A stretch of 59,887 nucleotides of DNA from Ruminococcus sp. (GTDB taxonomy: Bacteria > Bacillota > Clostridia > Oscillospirales > Ruminococcaceae): the NCBI GenBank assembly GCA_017543335.1, contig JAFYGE010000004.1, forward strand, positions 1 through 59,887. Direction: 5' to 3'. The notes under the pieces were generated by a model. It was not told the DNA's origin and made no database searches. It worked only from the letters and a program-made list of their open reading frames with translations. Positions 8,910 to 17,828 of this stretch are shown here, piece after piece (within the stretch, counting starts at the first letter, position 1; every line of letters begins with the position of its first letter). The position numbers and the translations under genes were made by a program.

Positions 8910-9694
8910 CAGAAAATAACAGCTCCTCCCTGAGTTTCCACCGGAGCAACTCCGAGCAGGTAGTCCTTGCAGCGAGTGTACTGCGGAAGGCTGTTCTGCA
9001 CAGTACTGTCTGCAATATGCGGACGGTTATTGTCCTGACTGAGATGTCCGAGTATAAAATGGGTAGTTCCACGTTCAATAAGTCTGCCTACCTGCACAGC
9101 ACAGTCGTCATTCGAGAGATGACCGTTAGGCGACAGTATACGCTCTTTAAGGTACAGCGGATACGGTCCTGTACGGAGCATATTGTCGTCATAGTTAGCT
9201 TCTATGAGCACGAGCCGGCAGCCTGTAAGAGCCATATCGACTTCCGGAGTAACGTGTCCGAGGTCAGTGCAAACGGCACAGTGCTTATCATCAGAAGTAT
9301 GTATCCTGTATCCGCAGCTCTGTATGGTGTCATGAGGTGTATTGAAGCAGCTCACTTCACAGTCTGCACAAGCTATCGACTTGCCTGTCATATCTATCAC
9401 AGGCGATATGGGAGCTATCTTTCCGGTATCACTGAGCCGCTGGAGAGTTCGTTTTTGTCCGTATACCGGCAGACCGGTCTTTTTTGTCAGCATAGCGAGA
9501 CCGGCTATGTGGTCGGAGTGTTCGTGTGTTATGAATACAGCCTGAACAGCCGACAGAGGTATATTGTTCACGTCAAGTGCTTCGGAAAGCCTTTTGAAGC
9601 TCACTCCGCAGTCTATGAGTATTCCGCCTTTTTCAGTTCCGATGAAAGTGGAATTGCCCTTGCTGGAGCTGAAAAGAGGGTATATTCTTGCCAT
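8909..9694 (-). CDS. MBL-fold metallohydrolase, YycJ/WalJ type
   Basis: 261 residues. The metal-binding motif THEHSDHIAGL sits at about residues 55-65. Further conserved metal ligands are in CFNTPHDT, CTDLGH, LIEANYD and LGHLSQDN. The N-terminus MARIYPLFSSSKGNSTFIG is the WalJ/YycJ start, a group linked to cell division and exonuclease-like activity in Bacilli. Placement beside rlmH supports the assignment. The substrate is unknown. It is fourth in the cysE-led operon. Confidence 0.88.
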   Translation of the reverse strand: MARIYPLFSSSKGNSTFIGTEKGGILIDCGVSFKRLSEALDVNNIPLSAVQAVFITHEHSDHIAGLAMLTKKTGLPVYGQKRTLQRLSDTGKIAPISPVIDMTGKSIACADCEVSCFNTPHDTIQSCGYRIHTSDDKHCAVCTDLGHVTPEVDMALTGCRLVLIEANYDDNMLRTGPYPLYLKERILSPNGHLSNDDCAVQVGRLIERGTTHFILGHLSQDNNRPHIADSTVQNSLPQYTRCKDYLLGVAPVETQGGAVIF

Positions 9695-9719
9695 TTATGA
9701 TTCTCCGTTCCTGAAACTA

Positions 9720-11147
9720 TCAGCCTATCTTGTTTATCTCAGTACCCTGACGAGTTTCTTTTACCTCATATCCGAGGGCAGCTATCTTATCACGGAGCTC
9801 ATCAGCAAGTGCGAAATTCTTGTCTTTACGTGCAGCCTTACGCTGTTCAACAAGCTCCATGACCTCAGCAGGAATATCGGATGAAGCTCCATTTGCGGCA
9901 TTTGCCTTTTCTGTAGCTTTCTTGATAAGGTCAAGTCCGAGCACCTTGTCGAATTCAGCGATGAGATTGAGCTTTGTGGAGGCATTTGCCTTTGATTTGA
10001 GCACATCGTGCAAAGCAGTTACAGCGAGTGAAGTATTTATATCGTTGCCGAGTGCTTCGTCGAAGGACTTGTAAAGTCTGTCGTACTCAGCTGTGTCTAT
10101 CTCTGCCGGAGCTTCCTTTGTCAGCGGAGCTATCTTGTCTATGAGCTTATTGAATGATACAACTGCGTTATCGAGGTTCTCCCAAGAGAATACAAGTGAC
10201 TTTCTGTAGTGTGAGTTGAGGCAGAAGAAACGATATACCAGTGGGTCATAGCCTTTTTCTTCAAGAAGCGATACTGTAAGGAACTCTCCCTTGCTCTTGC
10301 TCATTTTGCCGGAATTGGTGTTGAGGTGGTGTACATGGAACCAGTAATTGCACCATTCGTGACCAAGATATGCTTCAGACTGAGCTATCTCGTTGGTATG
10401 GTGAGGGAAAGCGTTGTCGATACCGCCGCAGTGGATGTCGAGGTACTCACCGAGGTTCTTCATACTGATGCATGAGCACTCGATATGCCAGCCGGGGTAA
10501 CCAACTCCCCACGGACTTTCCCATTTAAGCTCCTGATCGTCGAATTTTGACTTTGTGAACCAGAGTACAAAGTCAGCTTTATTACGCTTGTTTCCGTCAG
10601 CTTCAACACCCTCACGCACTCCGACTTCGAGGTCTTCCTCGTTGAAATCTCCGAAAACGTAGTACTTATCGAGCTTTGAGGTGTCGAAATAGATATTTCC
10701 GCCGGCTTCGTAAGCGTAGCCTTTTTCCATGAGTGAGGATATAACTCGGATAAATTCATCGATATAAGTAGTTGCAGGAACTACTACATCCGGAGTTTTT
10801 ATATTGAGCTTTTTGCAGTCATTGAAGAAAGCGTCTGTATAGAACTTAGCTATCTCCATTACTGTCTTATGCTCACGCTTGGCACCCTTGAGCATCTTGT
10901 CGTCACCTGTATCGCCGTCGCTTGTAAGGTGACCAACATCAGTGATGTTCATAACACGCTTGACGTCAAGACCGGTGAATCGGAGATATTTTTCAAGAAT
11001 GTCCTCCATTATGTAGCTTCTGAGGTTTCCGATGTGAGCGTAGTGATACACTGTAGGTCCGCAGGTGTACATACTTACCTTGCCTGCTTCTCTTGGGACG
11101 AAGTCCTCTTTTTTATGTGAAAGTGAATTATATAACTGCATTGTCAT
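9720..11147 (-). CDS. cysS: Cysteinyl-tRNA synthetase
   Basis: 475 residues. The class I signature appears as YAHIGNLRSY (HIGH box) and GKMSKSKGE (KMSKS loop). Zinc-ligand cysteines include YTCGPTVY near residue 28 and WHIECSCIS, followed by DIHCGGIDNAFPHHTNEIAQ. It charges tRNA-Cys with cysteine. It lies downstream of cysE behind a T-box leader, so cysteine synthesis and charging can respond together to uncharged tRNA-Cys. Confidence 0.98.
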   Translation of the reverse strand: MTMQLYNSLSHKKEDFVPREAGKVSMYTCGPTVYHYAHIGNLRSYIMEDILEKYLRFTGLDVKRVMNITDVGHLTSDGDTGDDKMLKGAKREHKTVMEIAKFYTDAFFNDCKKLNIKTPDVVVPATTYIDEFIRVISSLMEKGYAYEAGGNIYFDTSKLDKYYVFGDFNEEDLEVGVREGVEADGNKRNKADFVLWFTKSKFDDQELKWESPWGVGYPGWHIECSCISMKNLGEYLDIHCGGIDNAFPHHTNEIAQSEAYLGHEWCNYWFHVHHLNTNSGKMSKSKGEFLTVSLLEEKGYDPLVYRFFCLNSHYRKSLVFSWENLDNAVVSFNKLIDKIAPLTKEAPAEIDTAEYDRLYKSFDEALGNDINTSLAVTALHDVLKSKANASTKLNLIAEFDKVLGLDLIKKATEKANAANGASSDIPAEVMELVEQRKAARKDKNFALADELRDKIAALGYEVKETRQGTEINKIG

Positions 11148-11173
11148 TTCTCCTTATAAATGTTGTAAACGCC

Positions 11174-11557
11174 TCAGAAGTCCCAAATATCGGGCGGAGC
11201 GTTTTTTATTTTGAGCTTCGAGAAGTACCCGAACATCACAAGAAATTCCGGTATCATTCTCAGACCGTCGTTATAATATGCGGACATACGCATTTTTTCG
11301 TCCGATATATTTTTATATTTTGGCGGACAGAAAAAATTCCAGTCCGCATTATTGCTGTTGAAGTGTATGCGGAAGTAATTTTCCACATTCAGATCCTGCT
11401 GACCGCAGAGCATCAGAAGTATGCTATGCTCACCGGCTTCTTCTGCCGGAGCGACCAAAGCAGTCTCGCCGTCATAGGATACAGCGGCTATAAGCGGAGC
11501 ATCAGTCCTTACCGCCTCGTTTATGGCATCTGCTGAAGGGTATTTTATAATATCCAT
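11174..11557 (-). CDS. Unknown protein between cysE and cysS
   Basis: 127 residues, acidic, no signal or membrane segment. It begins MDIIKYPSADAINEAVRTD and ends PPDIWDF. I recognise no motif. The composition and spacing (17 bases after cysE, 26 before cysS, same strand) indicate a real gene co-transcribed with them. A role connected to cysteine or translation is only suggested by position. Confidence 0.65.
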   Translation of the reverse strand: MDIIKYPSADAINEAVRTDAPLIAAVSYDGETALVAPAEEAGEHSILLMLCGQQDLNVENYFRIHFNSNNADWNFFCPPKYKNISDEKMRMSAYYNDGLRMIPEFLVMFGYFSKLKIKNAPPDIWDF

Positions 11558-11574
11558 AATATCCCCCCTGACCG

Positions 11575-12243
11575 TCAGATGCCTGCACCCTGAGTAAGGT
11601 CTGCGATCTCTTTTTTGAGCTCAGCGATCTCAAGCTGCATACGGCAGAATTCAATATCAACAGGGTCCGGAATGTTGACCTGATCGATGTCCTGAGTAAC
11701 GATATGTTCAGGTGCTTTGCTTGTTTCGGTCTTCTTTACGACCCTTGCCGGAACTCCCACAGCGGTAGAATTATCCGGCACCGGGTGGAGCACTACTGCA
11801 TTTGCCGCTATCTTTACGTTATTGCCGACTTTAAACGGTCCGAGCACTTTTGCTCCTGCACCTACAAGAACATTGTTTCCGAGTGTAGGGTGACGCTTGC
11901 CCTTGTCCTTACCTGTACCGCCGAGAGTTACTCCCTGATATATAAGGCAGTTATCGCCGATAACCGTTGTTTCACCTATTACAACACCCATGCCGTGGTC
12001 GATGAACAGACCCTTGCCGATGCGGGCACCGGGATGTATCTCTATACCGGTCTTTTTTCTGGCTCTCTGAGAAATTATCCTTGCGATAGTGTACATCTCA
12101 TTTTTATAGAACCAATGAGCTATACGGTAACTTCTTATAGCTTTCAGAGTCGGATAAGTCAATAATATCTCCAGAGCATTTCTTGCAGCAGGGTCACGCT
12201 CTTTTATCAGCTTAATATCTCGTCTGATCTGTTTAAACAGCAT
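11575..12243 (-). CDS. cysE: Serine O-acetyltransferase
   Basis: 222 residues. It shows the left-handed beta-helix hexapeptides ([37 protein letters not shown]) with the catalytic histidines of the family and the PALIAHRL-like helical N-domain in shortened form ([20 protein letters not shown]). It acetylates serine with acetyl-CoA, the first step of cysteine synthesis. It is the short Gram-positive form. It is the first gene after the T-box leader, with AAAGGAGA before the ATG. Confidence 0.96.
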   Translation of the reverse strand: MLFKQIRRDIKLIKERDPAARNALEILLTYPTLKAIRSYRIAHWFYKNEMYTIARIISQRARKKTGIEIHPGARIGKGLFIDHGMGVVIGETTVIGDNCLIYQGVTLGGTGKDKGKRHPTLGNNVLVGAGAKVLGPFKVGNNVKIAANAVVLHPVPDNSTAVGVPARVVKKTETSKAPEHIVTQDIDQVNIPDPVDIEFCRMQLEIAELKKEIADLTQGAGI

Positions 12244-12269
12244 AGGTATCTCCTTTCATGTGGGGAGCA

Positions 12270-12511
12270 ATAAAAAACCTCCGGAGCCGAAAAAGCTCCG
12301 GAGGTGCAGTTTGCACGGTCCCACTCCGATTTATTACTCATTGACCCGTAACGAGGGATACGCCGGAGAATACTTGCCGCTGAAAAGCGGTTTCCTCGCC
12401 GGAGCTGACAGCCGCACTTCACATATCCCGTCTGCACCGTCACACCGCCCCGATGCTCTCTGAAAGACTAAAGATAAGCTACTCTGACTGCTACGCCTTT
12501 AATATAACCTA
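12270..12511 (-). promoter_or_regulatory. T-box leader, probably cysteine-specific
   Basis: On the minus strand the leader holds AGTGGGACCGTG (TGGGACCG at 12316-12323), the T-box core that pairs with the NCCA end of uncharged tRNA. It is followed by a terminator: CTCCGGAGC (12295-12303) pairs with GCTCCGGAG (12279-12287), then six T. Upstream is a complex stem region with a candidate specifier TGC (Cys) at 12414-12416 in GTGAAGTGCGGC. Together with cysE and cysS downstream this is best read as a tRNA-Cys-sensing transcription attenuator. The class is well supported; the specifier position is tentative. Confidence 0.88.
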
Positions 12512-12517
12512 TAACAT

Positions 12518-12547
12518 ATTATATACCAAAGCTATCGGTTTTGTCAA
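12518..12547 (-). promoter_or_regulatory. Promoter of the T-box/cysE operon
   Basis: Minus strand TTGACA (12542-12547) and TATAAT (12518-12523) with an 18-base spacer, giving a leader of roughly 240 bases before the terminator. Confidence 0.8.
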
Positions 12548-12582
12548 GAGTCTTGAAGGATTCATTTTTCTGCCGGAAGAAA

Positions 12583-13566
12583 TCATTTTTTCACACGGCA
12601 GAGACTTGCCTCTCCGGAGCCGAGATGTCTTATCTCGCCGTCGGGGAGTTCTATCATGAGATTTGCATTATTATCTATCCCAAGTGCATTGCCGACCAAA
12701 GTTTCTCCGCCGACATTAGCTGTTATGAGTTTGCCGGTAAGGTACTCTCTGCGGCGGTATTCAAACAGGAATTCATGACTTTCTATCTTGTCCAGCCAGT
12801 ATTCAAGTCTGTTGAGCACTTCTGCACAAAGCTCATTGCGGTCGACTGCAATGCCTGTCTCGTCCTCAATGGAAGTAGCTATAGATGAAAGCTCCTCCGG
12901 CATCACGTCTTTGACACTGCGGACATTTATGCCTATACCTATTACCGCCATATCCAGAGACTTCATTTCAAGTCCGAGCGATGCCTCTGTAAGTATTCCG
13001 CATATCTTGCGTTCGTTCATGTACAGGTCGTTTACCCACTTTATCTGCACTTCTCTGTCGATGAGCTTTTCAACAGCTTCTGCAACGGCTACTGCGGCTG
13101 TTGAGGTGATAAACCCTGCGTCCTCCAGATTTATTTCCGGACGTATTATTATACTCATATAAAGTCCCGTACCGGAAGGCGAAACGAAAGTCCTGCCGAG
13201 TCTGCCTCTGCCCATAGTCTGTTTTTCCGCAATTATAACAGTCCCGTGAGCAGCTCCTGCTGTTCCCATTTCCTTAGCGGCTGAATTTGTGGAGTCTATC
13301 TCGTCATATACCTTTATGCTTTTTCCGAGAGACTTTGCAGTCAGTTTTGCGGAAATGAACTTCTCCGAAAGACGGTTATTATCAGCCGAAAGACGATACC
13401 CCTTTGAGGTCACTGATTCTATCGAATATCCGTCGGCTTCAAGCGACTTTACCGCTTTCCATACCGCATTTCTGCTTACTCCGAGCTTACCGGCAAGTGC
13501 CGCACCGGATGAGTAACTGTCTTTATTTTCTGCGAGAGTCTTTAAAAGAGCTTCTTTCACACTCAT
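12583..13566 (-). CDS. birA: Bifunctional biotin ligase / biotin operon repressor
   Basis: About 327 residues from the ATG at 13564-13566. Domain 1 is a winged helix (ALAGKLGVSRNAVWKAVKSL) that would bind a bio operator. The ligase core has the GRGRLGRTF adenylate loop, KWVNDLYMNERKICGIL (catalytic lysine region) and a small C-terminal SH3-like domain. It attaches biotin to carboxylase carrier proteins and can repress biotin genes. An in-frame ATG at 13602 is rejected: it falls on the likely -10 box of the gene and has no ribosome site, whereas GGGGAC precedes 13566. Confidence 0.95.
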   Translation of the reverse strand: MSVKEALLKTLAENKDSYSSGAALAGKLGVSRNAVWKAVKSLEADGYSIESVTSKGYRLSADNNRLSEKFISAKLTAKSLGKSIKVYDEIDSTNSAAKEMGTAGAAHGTVIIAEKQTMGRGRLGRTFVSPSGTGLYMSIIIRPEINLEDAGFITSTAAVAVAEAVEKLIDREVQIKWVNDLYMNERKICGILTEASLGLEMKSLDMAVIGIGINVRSVKDVMPEELSSIATSIEDETGIAVDRNELCAEVLNRLEYWLDKIESHEFLFEYRRREYLTGKLITANVGGETLVGNALGIDNNANLMIELPDGEIRHLGSGEASLCRVKK

Positions 13567-13592
13567 ATTTCTGTCCCCATTTTTACCTGTAT

Positions 13593-13621
13593 ATTTTATC
13601 ATAAGTATACAAAAAAGGCAA
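13593..13621 (-). promoter_or_regulatory. Candidate birA promoter
   Basis: Minus strand TTGCCT (13616-13621), 17 bases, TAAAAT (13593-13598). This places the transcript start only about 20 bases before the chosen start codon. Confidence 0.5.
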
Positions 13622-13675
13622 TAGGAAACTGTAATGCATTTTTATTGAGACATAAAACCTGTAAAAAACATATTA

Positions 13676-13708
13676 CCATTTTTTGTCATATTGTCCATTT
13701 TTTGGCAT
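13676..13708 (+). repeat. Two 14-bp direct repeats upstream of the T7SS-like operon promoter
   Basis: CCATTTTTTGTCAT (13676-13689) and CCATTTTTTGGCAT (13695-13708) match at 13 of 14 positions with a 19-base period. They end 5 bases before the -35 box, a good place for a regulator. No known operator is recognised. Confidence 0.6.
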
Positions 13709-13713
13709 TTCTA

Positions 13714-13742
13714 TTGCATATTTGTAAGCTATGTGTTATAAT
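13714..13742 (+). promoter_or_regulatory. Promoter of the T7SS-like operon
   Basis: TTGCAT (13714-13719), 17 bases, TATAAT (13737-13742) with an extended TGT before the -10. It lies 67 bases upstream of the FHA gene, which has AGGAGG at 13794-13799. Confidence 0.78.
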
Positions 13743-13809
13743 TATACTGATTTTATATACTTGTTAATTATATACTTTAAGTCTTATATATTCAGGAGGT
13801 CTTTTCTGA

Positions 13810-15330
13810 ATGAATAATCTAAAGAAAATGTTTTCATTCAAAACGGTTTATTCCGAAAACAAAACCTTTCTCGTTTTTTCTATCGGAAGAAAAGAAGAGA
13901 TAAATTATTCACAGGTACAAATGCTTGAAAGTGATACTTTCCGCAGCTATTTCCTGCCTTTTCAATGCACTAAAACTGCCAGCACAAATAAAATCAGTTT
14001 CAATATAAGCGGTCTTACTTCACTATCAGAATACCTTAAAACTGAAATGAAACAGGAACAGTATTTTGAAATGATTGCCGGTATCCAGAAGATCATTTCT
14101 TTCTGCCAGAAATCCTATCTTTCCTACGATAACCTGATATGTGACCCTAAATATATGTACTATCACAATACCCTTAAAAGGATCATGATGATATATATAC
14201 CGCTAAAAAATCCGCACTACGTCTGTGATAATATCCCCAAATGCCTTAAAAAGCTCCACAATACTGCTAAAAGCGTTATAATCACTGACGGCAACTACAT
14301 GAATAAATACGAAAACTATCTTGCCCGATTCACAAATTCCGGAAACAAAAAAGGTACAAACTCTTTTTCACCTGATTCACTGCTGCATTTCTTCAACGAA
14401 AATGACGTAATAAACAGCAATAATCCTCCGCCTGCTCCTGTAAACTATGAACCGGAGCCTGTACCGGCACAGAACGATTTCTCTATAAACAGCCAGATAA
14501 TACCTGTTATCCCATCCGGAGAGCTCAATAACGATATACGCTCGCAAATGACCGGTCAGCAGGAACGCTTCGACTCTGATATTGAGAGGACTTCCAGTGC
14601 AACTGTAGTAAGGTCACGCAGAGATGAAGTCTCACTCACAGACCAGTCCGGAAATAAATTCGTTCTCCGCAACTTCCCGTTCACTATCGGCAGAAGCCGT
14701 GATAAAGACTTGGTTATCCCACAGAATACAGTTTCCGGTAACCATGCAACCATAACTTCCGAAAACGGCAGATACTTCATAAAAGACCATTCCTCCAACG
14801 GTACATACCTCAACGACGAAAACAACAAGATATCATACTGCGAGATAAACAACGGCGATAAGCTTTTCTTCGACAGCTTCTGCTACCTGTTCTCAGTCGT
14901 AAAGGCAAACAGCGGCAATGAGGAAGATGATTCTTCAAGAACTGTAATGGTTTCAAGAAGACGACAGCCTGAACAGCAGCAGCAGCCTGCTCCGGAAGCT
15001 CAGGCAGTCCAGTCTGCTCCGGAACCTAATGAAGTTCCTGCCGTTCAGGAAGCTCCGGAATCCCAGAAAGCTCTTGCTTACCTCAAACGTATCTACGATG
15101 ACCGTTTCATACGTATAATGCAGTATCCTTTCAGGGATGACGAGATCCCCGGCGTTACCTTCTTTACTGAGGTCGTTAACAACCGTACTGCTATATTCCT
15201 TGAAAATGTCTCCTGCGGCACACTTGTATTTGAAAACGCTCTCGTCGCAAAAGGAACAACAGTCGAGATCTTCTCAGGCTGTACATTATTCATAGACTGT
15301 GTAAAGTATACTTTCATAATCGAAAACTGA
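13810..15330 (+). CDS. FHA-domain protein with DUF6382-like N-terminus
   Basis: 506 residues, no signal peptide. Residues 1-175 match my recollection of the DUF6382 region that precedes FHA domains in Clostridia. A Pro-rich linker follows (205-235), then an FHA domain (283-365) with GRS (294-296), NHATI (311-315) and SSNGTYLN (328-335), the residues that bind phosphothreonine. Residues 425-506 look like a second, beta-rich domain without the FHA signature. Two near-identical segments flank the FHA domain: SSATVVRSRR (262-271) and SSRTVMVSRRR (375-385), possible kinase target threonines. It is first in an operon with a PP2C phosphatase and a membrane kinase, so a phospho-dependent adaptor role at the secretion machine is inferred. 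Confidence 0.88.
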   Translation: MNNLKKMFSFKTVYSENKTFLVFSIGRKEEINYSQVQMLESDTFRSYFLPFQCTKTASTNKISFNISGLTSLSEYLKTEMKQEQYFEMIAGIQKIISFCQKSYLSYDNLICDPKYMYYHNTLKRIMMIYIPLKNPHYVCDNIPKCLKKLHNTAKSVIITDGNYMNKYENYLARFTNSGNKKGTNSFSPDSLLHFFNENDVINSNNPPPAPVNYEPEPVPAQNDFSINSQIIPVIPSGELNNDIRSQMTGQQERFDSDIERTSSATVVRSRRDEVSLTDQSGNKFVLRNFPFTIGRSRDKDLVIPQNTVSGNHATITSENGRYFIKDHSSNGTYLNDENNKISYCEINNGDKLFFDSFCYLFSVVKANSGNEEDDSSRTVMVSRRRQPEQQQQPAPEAQAVQSAPEPNEVPAVQEAPESQKALAYLKRIYDDRFIRIMQYPFRDDEIPGVTFFTEVVNNRTAIFLENVSCGTLVFENALVAKGTTVEIFSGCTLFIDCVKYTFIIEN

Positions 15331-15346
15331 TACAGGAGCCAACAGT

Positions 15347-16129
15347 ATGTTTATTTATTCTTATGTCACTACTGAGGGAATTGTCAAGAAAGTAAATCAG
15401 GATGCTCTTATGATAAAAGTAGCCCGCCTTCACGGAAAAGAGATACTGTTCGCCGCAGTCTGCGACGGTATCGGAGGTCTTTCCGGCGGAGAGGATGCAA
15501 GCTCCTGCGTAATAAAGTCTGTGTCCGACTGGTTCGAGACAGAGTGTGCGGAGCTCATAAAAAACGACAGCGATATACTCGAAATAAGAACAAGCCTCGA
15601 TGAAAGACTTCATAAGATCAATGACGCTATAAACGATGAATGTGCAAGAGGACGGGAAATGGGTACTACATTCACTTCTCTCCTTATAGATATGATCCAC
15701 AATTCTGTACTTGTTGCCCATGTCGGTGATACAAGACTTTACAGGATATACGATAAAAAGCTTGAGATCATCACCTCTGACCATTCAATTGTTGCAGAAG
15801 AAGTAAGAAGAGGCATCATCTCAGCGGAATCTGCAAGATTCGATAAGCGTCAGAACCAGATAACCAACTGCATCGGTGCAGGAGAAACAGGCAGAATATA
15901 CGATTTTGCCATACAGTCCCCTGAGCAGAACTGCGTTTATATGCTCTGCTCTGACGGATTCAGAAAAATGGTATCACCGGAGGAACTGCATCAGACTCTT
16001 ATGCCTTCGGCAAATCCGGATCAGAACGCTCTGCATTCTTCCCTGAATCACCTCCTGAGCCTTAATATCGACCGAAAAGAAAGCGATAATATAACCGCTC
16101 TTGCAGTAATTCTTAAAGGAGATCGATAA
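15347..16129 (+). CDS. PP2C-type Ser/Thr protein phosphatase
   Basis: 260 residues, cytosolic. It has the metal-binding motifs of the family: VNQDA near the start, CDGIGG (39-44), HVGDTR, TSDHS, CSDGF and the C-terminal ESDNIT. It would remove phosphate from Ser/Thr on targets of the kinase encoded 3 bases downstream. The gene starts 16 bases after the FHA gene. Length fits the small bacterial PrpC/Stp class. Confidence 0.94.
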   Translation: MFIYSYVTTEGIVKKVNQDALMIKVARLHGKEILFAAVCDGIGGLSGGEDASSCVIKSVSDWFETECAELIKNDSDILEIRTSLDERLHKINDAINDECARGREMGTTFTSLLIDMIHNSVLVAHVGDTRLYRIYDKKLEIITSDHSIVAEEVRRGIISAESARFDKRQNQITNCIGAGETGRIYDFAIQSPEQNCVYMLCSDGFRKMVSPEELHQTLMPSANPDQNALHSSLNHLLSLNIDRKESDNITALAVILKGDR

Positions 16130-16132
16130 AAG

Positions 16133-17818
16133 ATGAGCACAAAAGCCAGACTTTTGGCAAATCGCTATGAAATAGAAAAAATTGCTGGTCGTGGCGGTAC
16201 ATCCGTTGTCTATAAAGCATACGATCTTCAGGCTGAAAGAGCCGTAAGAGCTATCAAAGAGATCAGCAAATCAAAATACGAAGAATACGATATGGCTAAG
16301 CAGGAATCAGCTCTCATAAAAGAACTCTATGAGGCTGACCAGTCTAACGCTTTCTTCCCGAATATCATCCACCGTTTTGAAACTGACCACTACTTCTATA
16401 TCGTTCAGGACTTCCTTGACGGCGAATCTATGGGATATATGCTCGAAGCAGGTCCTATGCCGTATAAAATGTTCATTGAGGCGGCTAAACAGATATGCTC
16501 TTTCATGAAGTTCTTCCACAGCACCGGACGTGTCCACAGCGATATGAAACCGGAAAATATCATGGTGCTTAAACCCGGAAAGACCATGCTCGATAACGAT
16601 GCGAAGATCAAGCTGAAATTCATAGATTTCGGTACAGCTATACGTAATGCTACCGGTGTTACCGGATATACTCCGGAATACGCCGCTCCGGAGCAATACC
16701 GCCAGTCTGAACTCGATGAACGTACCGATATTTTCAATATGGGTGCGACCTTCTTCCACATGATACAGGGAAGAAAACCACTTAAAGTCCACAGCGATAA
16801 CCGTATGCTCACAACTCAGGAAAGATTCAAGTTCGATAAGAATGTGAGTGCGGATATAAAGAGGATAATCCTCAAATGCGTTGCCGAAGACCCGAATAAA
16901 CGCTACCGCTCGTGCGACGCTTTATACAGAGACCTCTGCCGTGTTGAAAGACACTCAAATATCCGCTGGCTCTCTCTTTCAGCTTCACTCTGTATACTCT
17001 GTTTTGTCGCTGCCGGAATATCCTCGCATATGGCAAATAAGCTCGACAGACAAAACATAGCGGAAAAATACGCCTCCAACGTCAACAAAGGCAACTACGC
17101 CGAAGCCATAAAGCTCGATCATACCAACAGGGACGATATTTACTCTAAACTCATTCAGGACTTCACTCAGGACAGTAAACTCGACCATGATGAGGATAAT
17201 TTCATAATCAATGAGATAAAAAGTCCGGATTCTATAAAGTCAAGCGACAGCAATTACGGTAAATGTATGTATGAGATAGCCAACGCTTACTGGCTTTATT
17301 ATCTTCCTTTCGACGACAGTTCAAAAGAACATACCGAGCTTGAACTCGAAAAAGCAAGAATAAATGCCTCTTATGAATGGTTTGAAAAAGCTGTTTCCAG
17401 CAGCGACCTCAAAGAATCTATGCCGGACGCTTATAAACGTGCCCAGATATTCCTTAACATAGGAAAATTCTACATAGATATAGACCGCATGGAAAAAGAG
17501 GGTACTGACAGCTCGGAATTCTATACCGAAATGTGGGACAATGTCGAAGAAATGTCAAAATATATTGATGAATCCAACGAAGTGGTCAGCGTGCGTGTTT
17601 GCCAGACTCTTATGAGCCTTATTTCAAGGTATTCATCAAAGTTCCACCAGAACGGTGTTGAATTCAGAAGTCAGGAAAAAATAATCGATAAAATAAACAA
17701 AAAAGTCTATCTCAACGGCGAAATAAACTACAACAACGATTACGCAAGAAGTCTTGCGGAAAGCTTTGATATAGAGGCTGTGAGACTAAAGCTTGAGATG
17801 GCTTACGCTGATGAATAA
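16133..17818 (+). CDS. Membrane Ser/Thr protein kinase, EssB-like layout
   Basis: 561 residues. Kinase domain 10-270: glycine loop GRGGTSVV (19-26), lysine K42 in RAIK, catalytic loop HSDMKPEN with D137 (the R of HRD is S136), DFG at 165-167, APE at 185-187. One membrane segment lies at about 277-298 and is followed by a 260-residue outer domain rich in helices with TPR-like spacing. There are no PASTA repeats, unlike the housekeeping PknB/PrkC. This order (kinase fold, single membrane segment, helical outer domain) is that of EssB/YukC of type VII secretion, whose kinase fold is inactive; here the catalytic residues are present. The gene lies within a locus with EssC and WXG100 proteins. Confidence 0.93.
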   Translation: MSTKARLLANRYEIEKIAGRGGTSVVYKAYDLQAERAVRAIKEISKSKYEEYDMAKQESALIKELYEADQSNAFFPNIIHRFETDHYFYIVQDFLDGESMGYMLEAGPMPYKMFIEAAKQICSFMKFFHSTGRVHSDMKPENIMVLKPGKTMLDNDAKIKLKFIDFGTAIRNATGVTGYTPEYAAPEQYRQSELDERTDIFNMGATFFHMIQGRKPLKVHSDNRMLTTQERFKFDKNVSADIKRIILKCVAEDPNKRYRSCDALYRDLCRVERHSNIRWLSLSASLCILCFVAAGISSHMANKLDRQNIAEKYASNVNKGNYAEAIKLDHTNRDDIYSKLIQDFTQDSKLDHDEDNFIINEIKSPDSIKSSDSNYGKCMYEIANAYWLYYLPFDDSSKEHTELELEKARINASYEWFEKAVSSSDLKESMPDAYKRAQIFLNIGKFYIDIDRMEKEGTDSSEFYTEMWDNVEEMSKYIDESNEVVSVRVCQTLMSLISRYSSKFHQNGVEFRSQEKIIDKINKKVYLNGEINYNNDYARSLAESFDIEAVRLKLEMAYADE

Positions 17819-17828
17819 GGTGAGATAA

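Noticed and set aside
12207-12443. Minus-strand frame over the T-box leader
   Set aside because: It covers the T-box core and terminator and overlaps cysE; its composition is unlike the neighbours.
13567-13602. Upstream ATG of birA
   Set aside because: It overlaps the likely -10 box and lacks a ribosome site.
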